Positions 51,946-61,401 of a DNA stretch of 64,000 nucleotides are shown here, in pieces. Within the stretch, counting starts at the first letter, position 1; every line of letters starts with the position of its first letter. Made by a program: the position numbers and the translations under genes. Source of the stretch: an uncultured Clostridium sp. (GTDB lineage Bacteria; Bacillota; Clostridia; TANB77; CAG-508); contig CANPNZ010000006.1 in NCBI GenBank assembly GCA_947575605.1, positions 1 to 64,000 of the forward strand. Reading direction: 5' to 3'. The notes beneath the pieces are model-generated. The model made no database searches, was not told the origin of the DNA, and saw only the letters and a program-made list of their open reading frames with translations.

Positions 51946-52477
51946 CTATCTCCATATTTCTCCATTGATATAACTAGTTAAAGCCATTATAAAAGCATTT
52001 CTCGTTAAATCTATTCTAGTTATTTGATTATGGGTCAAAATACTAATACCACCTTTTCCTTTGTTCAACTCTTCCCCATCAAAAATTCTATCCATTACTT
52101 TTCCGAAGCTCTGATTGTTTTATTTCTTCAATATATTTTTTTGGTATGGGAAATCCTTGACTAATTCCCACACTTTGAAAACCAATCGAATTTTCTATGA
52201 TTGCTAAATTAATATCAATGTATTCTCCAAGAAAATCTGTTATCCCAGCTTCACTGGCAATCAAAAAATCTGCTACTATACCATGCTCTTGTGCATATTG
52301 TTTTAAATTCTTAACTCTATTTTTAGCTCCTAAAATAATTTCTTGATTAAATGGTTGTGTTCCAACCTCTGAATCTACTTCTATTCCTTCTATTTCAAAT
52401 TCTTTAAAATATTTATCAAAAGCTTGTCTTGCTCCTTCTATTTTTCCAGGATTTTTGGTTCCTATTAAAATTTTCAT
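51946..52477 (-). CDS. DUF84/YjjX-like non-canonical purine NTPase, requires +1 shift at CGG (52103-52105)
   Basis: Track ORF 52088-52477 ends ...KQSELRKSNG*; skipping C of CGG continues EL-GKVMDRIFDGEELNKGKGGISILTHNQITRIDLTRNAFIMALTSYINGEIWR*, the expected family C-terminus. Confidence 0.85.
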
Positions 52478-52719
52478 TCAAAATCATCTCCTTTTCTTTC
52501 TACTGAATAACAGATGAAAGTATCTTAACTATCACCTACCATTGGTTTCATCGTTTTTTATATTGGTAGTATATCTTAAATTTATATGAATTTCAAGCCT
52601 AACAAACTTCAAGTTTCGATTTATTAGATTAGTTATTGTTACTTTTTTTGATTTTTTGTTTTATTTTTTTCAATTAGTGGTATAATCTTAATAATGTATA
52701 AAAATGGAGATGATTCAAT

Positions 52720-55332
52720 TTGTCAAATAACACGATAAAAGAAGAAGTAAATGTTAGTAAACTATATGGTTTAGAAGCCACCTTATCGAAAGAAGAATTT
52801 GTCCAAAAATATCAAGTACAAGAAAATGGACTTTCTACAACAGAAGCGGAAGAAAGGCTACGCAATTTAGGATTAAACGAATTAAAACAAGCCAAGCCCA
52901 AAAAATGGTATCATTATTTTTTAGAAAGTTTATTTACACCCTTTAATTGTATTTTACTTGGTATTGTTGCTATTTTAATTTATACTGATATCTATTTAGC
53001 ACCAACACCTAGTTATGCTAACATTATCGTTATTGCCATTTTAGTTTTAGCCAGTACCTTATTAGACTTTTTCGAAGAATTTCGTTCTAACAAAGCGGCT
53101 GAAGAATTAAAACAAATGGTAGCTACCACGACTACCGTTATTCGTAATGGAGAAAAAATAGAAATTCCAATTAGCCATGTAACTTTAGGAGATGTTGTGC
53201 TTCTTTCAGCTGGTAGTATGATTCCTGCTGATTTAAGAATCATTGAGGCAAAAGATTTATATGTAGGACAATCTTCTTTAACTGGTGAATCCGATAGTGT
53301 CAAGAAAACAGTGGAAAGTGCTTTATCCTTAGATGCCTTAGATAGTATCGCTGATTTAGACACCATTTGTTTCATGGGAACCAATGTTATTTCTGGAAGT
53401 GCCAAAGGGATTGTTATTAAAACAGCTGACTCTACTTATTTTGGAAAAGTAGCTCACACTTTAACCGCTGGAAAACCAAAAACGGCCTTTCAAAAGGGAA
53501 TTGAAAGTATTAGTCGTTTGCTAATTCGTTTCATGTTAATTATGATACCGATTGTCTTTTTACTAAATGCTTGGAAACATGATATTATAACTGCTTTTAC
53601 TTTTGCCGTAGCCATTGCGATTGGAATTACCCCCCTTCTATTACCTGTTATTTTATCTTCTAGTTTGTCAAAAGGTGCTGTTCGAATGTCCAAGAAAAAA
53701 ACAATTGTAAAAAAACTAGATTCCATTCAAAACTTTGGTGCCATGAATATTTTATGTACTGACAAAACAGGAACCTTGACAGAAGATAAAATCGTATTAG
53801 AAAAATACTTAGATATTAATGGTGAAGAAGATCTTAGAGTTTTAAAACACGCTTTCTTGAACGCTTATTTTCAAACAGGTTTAAAAGGAAATATTGACGA
53901 AGCTGTCATCAAAAGAGGCTTAGAAAACAATATGGGTGAATTTTCTGAAAAATATAAAAAAATAGATGAGATTCCTTTTGATTTTTCTCGTAGGAGATTA
54001 TCAATTGTCGTAAGTGATGGTAACAAAAAGCAACTAATTACTAAAGGGGCTGTTGAAGAAATCTTAAGTATTTGTACGATGGTAGATTATAAAGGAGAAG
54101 TCAAACCAATTACAAAAGAAATAAAAGAAAACATTCGACAAATCAGCAAAAATTTGAATGAAGATGGATTACGTGTGGTTGCCGTCTGTCAAAAAAATGA
54201 TATTGCTTCTATTGAACATTTTGCGGTTTCTGATGAAAAAAATATGATTTTATTAGGATTTATTGGATTTTTGGATCCTCCTAAAGAAAGCGCAAAAGAG
54301 TCCATTGAGAAATTAAATCATGCTGGCATTCGTGTTATCGTTTTAACAGGTGATAATGCTGAAGTTACCAGATGTATTTGTAACAAAGTTGGTATTCATT
54401 CTAAAAATATTGTACTAGGCAGTAAAATTGATAAACTAAGTGATATGGCAGTTTTACGATTATTGAAAAAGACCAATATTTTTGCTAAACTCTCTCCTAT
54501 CCAGAAAGCTAGACTGGTAAGACTTTTAAGAGAAAGTGGCAATGTCGTTGGTTATATGGGCGATGGTATTAATGATAGTCCTTCTCTTACTAATTCAGAT
54601 GTTGGAATTTCCGTTGATACGGCTGTTGATATTGCCAAAGAAGCGGCTGATATTATTTTATTAGAAAAAGATTTAAATGTCTTATTAGATGGGGTAACAG
54701 AAGGTCGTCGTACTTTTGTTAATCTAATGAAATATGTAAAACTAGCTACCAGCTTTAACTTTGGTGAAGTAGTTTCGGTCATTATTGCTAGCGCTTTACT
54801 ACCTTTTTTACCAGAAACACCGATTCAGCTATTAGTTGAAAGTTTGCTTTATGATTTTGGACAATTAACTTTGCCTTTTGACCACGTAGATAAAGAAACT
54901 TTGCAACATCCCAAAACTTTTTCTATTAAAAGTTTAAAAGAATTTATGTTTTTCATGGGACCACTTAGTTCCGCTTTTGATATGTTAGTATTTGCTTCTC
55001 TATGGTTCATCTTCCAGGTAAGAGAAGTAGCACTCTTCCAAACCATTTGGTTTAGTTATAGTATCACATCTAATTTAGTAGGAATGCATATTATTAGAAC
55101 GGCTAAATTACCTTTTGTACAAAGTAATGCTCATAAAGCAGTCTATATTTCTTCCATTTCCTTAATTATTATTGGCATTTTAGTTCCTTTTACTGGCTTA
55201 GGAAATTTGATTGGATTAGTCCCTATTGCTGCTAAGTATATTTTCTTGATTTTTGCTATTACGCTTCTTTATTGCTTTGTCGCTATTTTTGCTAAGAAAA
55301 TTTATATTAAAAAATATGGAGAATGGATTTAA
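52720..55332 (+). CDS. Mg2+-translocating P-type ATPase (MgtA-like)
   Basis: DKTGTLT, TGES, TGDN, MGDGINDSPSL motifs; PIQLLVESLLYDFGQLTLPFD MgtA-like M5-M6 region. Confidence 0.92.
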   Translation: MSNNTIKEEVNVSKLYGLEATLSKEEFVQKYQVQENGLSTTEAEERLRNLGLNELKQAKPKKWYHYFLESLFTPFNCILLGIVAILIYTDIYLAPTPSYANIIVIAILVLASTLLDFFEEFRSNKAAEELKQMVATTTTVIRNGEKIEIPISHVTLGDVVLLSAGSMIPADLRIIEAKDLYVGQSSLTGESDSVKKTVESALSLDALDSIADLDTICFMGTNVISGSAKGIVIKTADSTYFGKVAHTLTAGKPKTAFQKGIESISRLLIRFMLIMIPIVFLLNAWKHDIITAFTFAVAIAIGITPLLLPVILSSSLSKGAVRMSKKKTIVKKLDSIQNFGAMNILCTDKTGTLTEDKIVLEKYLDINGEEDLRVLKHAFLNAYFQTGLKGNIDEAVIKRGLENNMGEFSEKYKKIDEIPFDFSRRRLSIVVSDGNKKQLITKGAVEEILSICTMVDYKGEVKPITKEIKENIRQISKNLNEDGLRVVAVCQKNDIASIEHFAVSDEKNMILLGFIGFLDPPKESAKESIEKLNHAGIRVIVLTGDNAEVTRCICNKVGIHSKNIVLGSKIDKLSDMAVLRLLKKTNIFAKLSPIQKARLVRLLRESGNVVGYMGDGINDSPSLTNSDVGISVDTAVDIAKEAADIILLEKDLNVLLDGVTEGRRTFVNLMKYVKLATSFNFGEVVSVIIASALLPFLPETPIQLLVESLLYDFGQLTLPFDHVDKETLQHPKTFSIKSLKEFMFFMGPLSSAFDMLVFASLWFIFQVREVALFQTIWFSYSITSNLVGMHIIRTAKLPFVQSNAHKAVYISSISLIIIGILVPFTGLGNLIGLVPIAAKYIFLIFAITLLYCFVAIFAKKIYIKKYGEWI

Positions 55333-55366
55333 AAATAGAACTCCTGAAAAGGGGTTCTATTTTTGT
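55331..55366. terminator. Bidirectional terminator
   Basis: AAAATAGAACtcctgaaaaggGGTTCTATTTTT. Confidence 0.75.
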
Positions 55367-55608
55367 AAGTTGATGATGAGTCCATTTTTTTCCTGATCAG
55401 ACAACTCTGATCGTTGTATGTATTCATCATACCGTACAACAATCTCTGAATTGTTCTTTATTACATTCATATCATCAAGAAGTTCCATGCACATAGAATC
55501 TTCTTCTATTTTTTTGAAAGTTTCTAAAGCTTCCTTCGACGTTACGGCAAGACTTCTCAACTTAAAAACTTTGATTCTTGCTCGTTCTACTAACAGCTTT
55601 TTATTCAT
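55357..55608 (-). CDS. Small hypothetical protein
   Basis: 83 aa helical/charged ORF with RBS (aaggggagctg); contains in-frame CGG (55432). Confidence 0.55.
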   Translation of the reverse strand: MNKKLLVERARIKVFKLRSLAVTSKEALETFKKIEEDSMCMELLDDMNVIKNNSEIVVRYDEYIQRSELSDQEKNGLIINLQK

Positions 55609-55736
55609 TAACAGCTCCCCTTTCCTTAGAGTTTGTTCTGCACTATATCTTATCTAGCACATAAAAAAACTTATATATTCAAGTTTACCATTTCTTTTTC
55701 ATTATGTCAAATATTAATTTTTTACCATTTACTCTT

Positions 55737-58700
55737 TCATATCAATAACTGTACTTTTTCTTGCCCTAAAATCTCTTCAAAAACTTCTCTAATTGGATCT
55801 GTCAAATAAATTTGTCCACATGGTTTCATCTCTTCACCAATTTTAATTTGCACATTAATATTATTTCGATCGCCACTAAAATATCGTAAAGCACCTCTCA
55901 ATTTTTCTTTTTGTTCATCACTTGCTTGGGTAATATCCAATGTAAAAATCTTTTGCTTCTGTTCTCCAAAATCCTTTATCTCATTCGCAATAATGGTGGT
56001 AGTATCATCTTCTCTTATACTCAAACGACCATCTACGATAACAATATTTTCTTCCACTAGACTTTTACCAGCATTCAAATAGGCATTCTCAAACACTAAA
56101 ATTTCTGCTGTTCCATATAAATCTTCTACTGTAACAAAAGCCATAATTTTATTATTTTTTGTATACTTCTTTTTAATAGAAGTAATAATCCCTGCATATT
56201 TTATTTTTTGACCATCTACAAATTTCGGTTTTTCATTTCTAGTTCCTTCTTCCGTAAGCATTTGTGAACTCATTTGCTCATCTAACTCTCTTAATTGCAT
56301 CGTATTAATCGTTGTTTGTGCTTCGATTTCACTCCTTAATTTTTCCAAAGGATGACCTGAAATATAGATGCCTAACATTTCTTTTTCAATAGACAACAAC
56401 TCTTTATTTGACATTTCTTCATGCTCATCAAACTTATATTTTATTTCGTTCAATTCTTCTTTTTCTTGCTCAGAACCTAAATCAAACATAGAAACTTGTC
56501 CATCTAATCCCTTTTTCTTTCCACTTTGAATTACATCAATAATACCTTCAAAAGAAGCCAATAAGGTACTTCTCGTTTGTTCAAACTCATCAAATGCACC
56601 AGCCTTAATTAAGCTTTCAATACATTTCTTGTTTACTGCTTCATCTGCTATTCTTTCGCAAAAATCCGTAAAGCTTTTATAAGGTCCATTTTCTTTTCTT
56701 TCTCTTACAATATTATTAACGGGAACGGTTCCAACATTTTTAATACTTCCCAATCCAAAGCGAATTTTGGCTTTCGTTGACGATAGTGATGGCGATGGCG
56801 AGTTCGTGCCTGTCCCAACCCCGCCATACTCTGTGGTAAATTTGGCATCACTTTTGTTGATTTCTGGTTTTAATATTTCAATCCCTAGTATTTTACATTC
56901 ATCAATATATTGTGGTATTTTATCTAAGTTTCCTAAAAAACTATTTAAGGTTGCTGCCATAAACTCTGCTGGATAATAGGCTTTTAGATAAGCCGTTCGA
57001 TAAGCAATTACGGCATAGCAAGCTGCATGAGATTTATTGAAAGCATATTTTGCAAATTCTGCCATTTCATCAAATATTTTATTGGCTGATGGTTCATCAA
57101 TGCCATTTCGTACACAGCCTGGAACTACAATATTCCCTTCTTCGTCTAGTTGACCATGAATAAAAATCTCTCTTTCTTTTGCCATAACATCTAGTTTCTT
57201 TTTTCCCATAGCACGTCTTACCAAATCCGCTCTTCCGTAAAGAATATCCTGCTAAATCACGTACAATTTGCATCACTTGTTCTTGATATACCATACATCC
57301 ATAGGTTACATTCAAAATTGGTTCTAATCGTGGATGGGTATATTCATTATGACCTGGATTTAATTTTCCTTTTACATATCTTGGTATCTGATCCATTGGA
57401 CCTGGTCGGTATAAAGATACCCCCGCAATTAAATCTTCTAAGCAGTCAGGTTTTAATTCCTTCATAAAGTTCGTCATTCCTTGTGATTCAAACTGAAAAA
57501 TCCCACAAGATTTTCCTTCTTGCCACAATTTATAGACTTTCGGGTCTGCCATTTCTTTGTCAAATTCTACATTGATACCTGTATTTTCTTTGACTAAGTC
57601 TAGGGTATCTTGAATTACGGTTAAAGTTCTTAGCCCTAAAAAGTCCATCTTCAATAATCCTAATTCTTCTAATGTAGTCATAATGTATTGGGTAGAAATT
57701 TGATCATCACGTACATATAAAGGAACATAGGTATCCACTGGTTCTTTGGTAATAACTACTCCGACAAGCATGGGTAGATGCCTGTCTTGGCATTCCTTCT
57801 AATGCCATCGCTACATCTAATACCTTTTTTACGGTTTCTTCTGTTTCATATCTATCTTTTAATTCTTTGTTTTGCTCTAATGCCTTTTCAATGGTAATAT
57901 GCAATTCATTTGGTATCATTTTTGCTAAACTATCGGCTTCTGAATAAGGTACATCTAATACCCTTGCTACATCACGAATTACCATTTTAGCTGCCATCGT
58001 TCCAAAAGTAATAATCTGTGATACATGGTCATGTCCATATTTTTCTGAAACATAATCAATGACATCTTGTCTATGCTCATAACAGAAATCCACGTCAAAG
58101 TCAGGCATACTAATTCTTTCTGGATTTAAAAATCTTTCAAAAAGTAGTCCATACTTCATAGGGTCAATGTCTGTAATCTCAATGGCATACGCAATAATCG
58201 AACCCGCTCCTGAACCACGTCCAGGTCCTACTGGTATATTATGTGTTTTGGCATAATGGATAAAGTCCCATACAATTAAGAAATAGTCCACATATCCCAT
58301 TTTTTGAATCACACCTAATTCATATTCCATTCTATCTAATATCTCTTGGGATGGATTTTCTCCATATCTCTTTTTAATCCCATCATCACACAATTTTTTA
58401 AAATAATCATAATGTGTTGCAAATTCTTCTGGTACATCATAATTCGGTAAAATGGTATTCCCAAATTCAAATTCTACATTACATTTTTCTGCAATTTTTA
58501 CGGTATTTTCTATGGCATCTGGAAACGCTTTGAAATATTCTATCATTTCTTCTGGCGATTTAACATACAATTCATCTGTTTCAAAACGCATTCTATCCAT
58601 ATCACTCATTCTTTTTCCCGTTTGAATACAAAGTAAAACTTCATGATTGTAAGCATCTTCTTTTTTTAAATAATGAGCATCATTGGTCGCTACTAATGGA

Positions 58701-59293
58701 ATGTCTAATTTTCTTGCTAGTGCTATTAATTTTTGATTGGCTAATACTTGTTCTTTGATTCCATTGTTTTGAATTTCTATATAATAATCTTCTCCAAATA
58801 TGTTTTTATGCCAAAGTGCAATTTCTTCTGCTTTTTCGTTTTCTCCATTTAATAAGGCTTGATTAACAGAACCTGCTAAACAGGCACTTAAACAAATGAG
58901 TCCTTCATGGTATTTCTCTAACACTTCTAAATCAATACGTGGCTTATAGTAATAACCATCTACAAATCCAATCGATACTAACTTACTTAAATTTTGATAC
59001 CCTTGTTGATTTTTAGCTAGTAAAATCAAATGGTTATAATGATTATCTATATTGGGTTCTTTATCAAATCGACTTCGTGGTGCTACATAAACTTCACATC
59101 CAATAATTGGTTTGATTCCTTCTTTTTTACAAGCCTTGTAAAAGTCAATTGTCCCATACATCGCCCCATGATCGGTGATGGCTATGGCATCCATTCCTAA
59201 TTCTTTGGCTCTTACTGGTAAGTCTTTGATTCGATTGGCTCCATCTAACAGACTGAATTCACTATGTATGTGTAAATGCACAAATTTTGACAT
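55737..59293 (-). CDS. dnaE: DNA polymerase III subunit alpha, split into three ORFs by two +1 shifts at CGG (57761-57763 and 57235-57237)
   Basis: FVHLHIHSEFSLLDGA (PHP), GPGRGSGAGSIIAYA, MPDFDVDFC; joins RQASTHAC-GVVITKEPVDTYVPL and RDLAGYSL-GRADLVRRAMGKKK. Confidence 0.95.
56795..56827 (-). repeat. 33-nt palindromic REP-like element inserted in frame in dnaE
   Basis: Minus strand ATGGCGGGGTTGGGACAGGCACGAACTCGCCAT, 31/33 identical to 63199-63231. Confidence 0.8.
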
Positions 59294-59490
59294 CTTTCCT
59301 CTCCTTTTGTCTGATTATATCATCTTTTACATGAAAAGTATATATTTTTTTAAGCTTATTATGATAAAATATCCTTGCTAGAAAGCTATTAAATATGGAT
59401 TGCAACCTGCCTATACAAAAAGTGAAACCTTAAAAAAAAATAGTAATTTGACAATAAAATTTCTTTTCGTTATAATATTTCTCTGAAAGG

Positions 59491-59913
59491 ATGCGATTTA
59501 CTATGGATTTTACGTTTGAAAGAAGAATTAATTATTATGAAACCGATCGAATGGGTGTAGTTCATCATTCTAATTACATTCGTTTCCTAGAAGAAGCTAG
59601 ATGTCAAATGTTAGATGACAATGCTATGCCTTACTCTGCTTTTGAAGAACAAGGTGTCATGATACCTGTTTTAGGTGTTAATTGCGATTATAAATTACAT
59701 GTTACCTTTGATGATATCATTGAAATTAAACCTTTTGTAAAAGATTTTAACGGTGTCCGTTTAACAATGGGCTATAACATATTGAATAAAAAAACTGGTG
59801 ATTTAGTATTGACAGGCGAAACAAAACATTGTTTTACTGATATGAATTTGAAACCGATTCGCTTACAAAAACAAATTCCAGATTTTTATAATAAATTCAT
59901 GACTTTAAAATAA
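59491..59913 (+). CDS. Acyl-CoA thioesterase (YbgC/4HBT family)
   Basis: RINYYETDRMGVVHHSNYIRFLEEARCQML. Confidence 0.92.
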   Translation: MRFTMDFTFERRINYYETDRMGVVHHSNYIRFLEEARCQMLDDNAMPYSAFEEQGVMIPVLGVNCDYKLHVTFDDIIEIKPFVKDFNGVRLTMGYNILNKKTGDLVLTGETKHCFTDMNLKPIRLQKQIPDFYNKFMTLK

Positions 59914-60011
59914 AAGTTGCCTCTGTGCCACTGGGTGTGCCACTGGGGACAGACCTTTTTGGCAAATTCTTCTTATTCATAATAAAATAGTAAAAAATAA
60001 AAAAATTTTTT

Positions 60012-60126
60012 GTTCAAGCTAATTATCATAGAAGTTCTAAATTCATCATATGACACCCTTCCATGCACGACGCATGAACATTTTCCATATTATGAATTAA
60101 GAAGTTCTAATTCAATTACTTTCAAG
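60012..60126 (-). repeat. Family B structured element copy 2 (opposite orientation), within a longer imperfect inverted repeat (~59945-60175)
   Basis: Reverse complement matches 23011-23125 at 94/115 positions (hand count, ungapped). Confidence 0.85.
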
Positions 60127-60243
60127 CAAAACTTTTTTATTTTTTATATTTTATTAATTTAAAAATTTGCGAAAGGGTTGGTTCTTAGTCGGATTACTTG
60201 CCAATTAAACTTGGAATCAGTGGCAACCTCTCGTCAATTTCTT

Positions 60244-60792
60244 TTAAAAATATCTTTTTAGTAATCCTTCAAAACCTTTTCCATGTCTTGCTTCATCCTT
60301 ACACATTTCATGAACGGTATCATGGATAGCATCATAACCTAAGTCTTTGGCTCTGGTTGCTAATTCTTTCTTGCCCATACATGCTCCGCATTCTGCTTCT
60401 GCTCTTAATGTTACATTTTTCTTGGTATCTGGATAAACCACTTCTCCTAATAATTCTGCAAATTTAGCAGCATGTTCTGCTTCTTCCCAAGCATATCTTT
60501 TAAAAGCTTCTGCAATTTCTGGATAACCTTCTCTATCTGCTTGACGACTCATAGCAAGATACATTCCCACTTCTGTACATTCTCCCATGAAATTGTCTTT
60601 TAATCCTTTTACTACTTCTTCATCTAGTCCTTGTGCCACTCCTATTTTGTGTTCATCTACATATTGACCTGCTCCTTGTGTTTGTTGTTTTTCTTCAAAT
60701 TTTTCTTTTCCTGCTCCACATTGTGGACATCTCTCAGGTGCTTCTTCTCCAAAGTGAATATAACCACATACTTTACATACATATGCTTTCAT
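60244..60792 (-). CDS. Rubrerythrin family protein with N-terminal rubredoxin-like domain
   Basis: [24 protein letters not shown]; ferritin-like [17 protein letters not shown]. Confidence 0.92.
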   Translation of the reverse strand: MKAYVCKVCGYIHFGEEAPERCPQCGAGKEKFEEKQQTQGAGQYVDEHKIGVAQGLDEEVVKGLKDNFMGECTEVGMYLAMSRQADREGYPEIAEAFKRYAWEEAEHAAKFAELLGEVVYPDTKKNVTLRAEAECGACMGKKELATRAKDLGYDAIHDTVHEMCKDEARHGKGFEGLLKRYF

Positions 60793-60938
60793 ATATCTTC
60801 CTCCTTTAATTATTTACATTTGATTATATAAATTTTTTCAATTTTGTCAATCCCTTTCACAAAAAAATCACAAAAATCAGAAAAATCACTTTTATTTTTT
60901 GTATTTTTATGATACAATACAAAAGATTTTAAAAAGAT

Positions 60939-61250
60939 TTGTCAAAAGATGAAGTGGAGGAAAGAATTATGGAGTTAAATAGATGTAGTAGATGTGGGAA
61001 TTTTTATGTTGCGGAAGGAAATGTATGTCCTAAATGTAGTGCAAAAGATGGATTTGAGTTCTCAACTTTCAAATCTTACCTACAAGAAAACGGTTTTGAA
61101 AATTCTTTAAATACAGTTTCTAATGATACCGGCATATCTGTAAAAAATTTAAATCGTTTTGTAGCATACCCAGAATTCCAAGATTACCAAAAAGAATTAA
61201 ATAATATAGAAAAATTAAAAAATGCAATTGGAGAACTTAATAACGATTAA
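60939..61250 (+). CDS. Zinc-ribbon protein
   Basis: CSRCGNFYVAEGNVCPKC; likely start at internal Met MELNRCSRCG with RBS ggagg. Confidence 0.65.
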   Translation: MSKDEVEERIMELNRCSRCGNFYVAEGNVCPKCSAKDGFEFSTFKSYLQENGFENSLNTVSNDTGISVKNLNRFVAYPEFQDYQKELNNIEKLKNAIGELNND

Positions 61251-61401
61251 TATTTTAAATTTCACTTTAATCTAATGTTGATATATTACTATTTCTAAGT
61301 CAAAGACCTAGAGGAAAATTCAAGCTATGTTTTTGACAAATAAATATTGATATATCAACATTTTGTAATTACTATTTTAGTTAAGAAAGGTTTTGATTCG
61401 T

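Noticed and set aside
52480-52719. M-box Mg riboswitch upstream of the P-type ATPase
   Set aside because: No recognisable M-box sequence or terminator architecture found by eye.
55418-55657. +1 reading of the CGG at 55432 to extend the 83-aa ORF
   Set aside because: Zero frame stops just before a terminator hairpin and looks protein-like; the +1 extension runs through the terminator and has no recognisable motif.
55737-59293. dnaE as a decayed pseudogene
   Set aside because: Apart from the two CGG points, all three segments retain conserved motifs with no other stops or indels seen. I cannot exclude a second dnaE or read errors without more data.
61255-61400. T-box leader upstream of tyrS
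   Set aside because: A TGTTGATATAT/ATATATCAACA inverted repeat is present, but I saw no T-box consensus (GGTGG...) or antiterminator.
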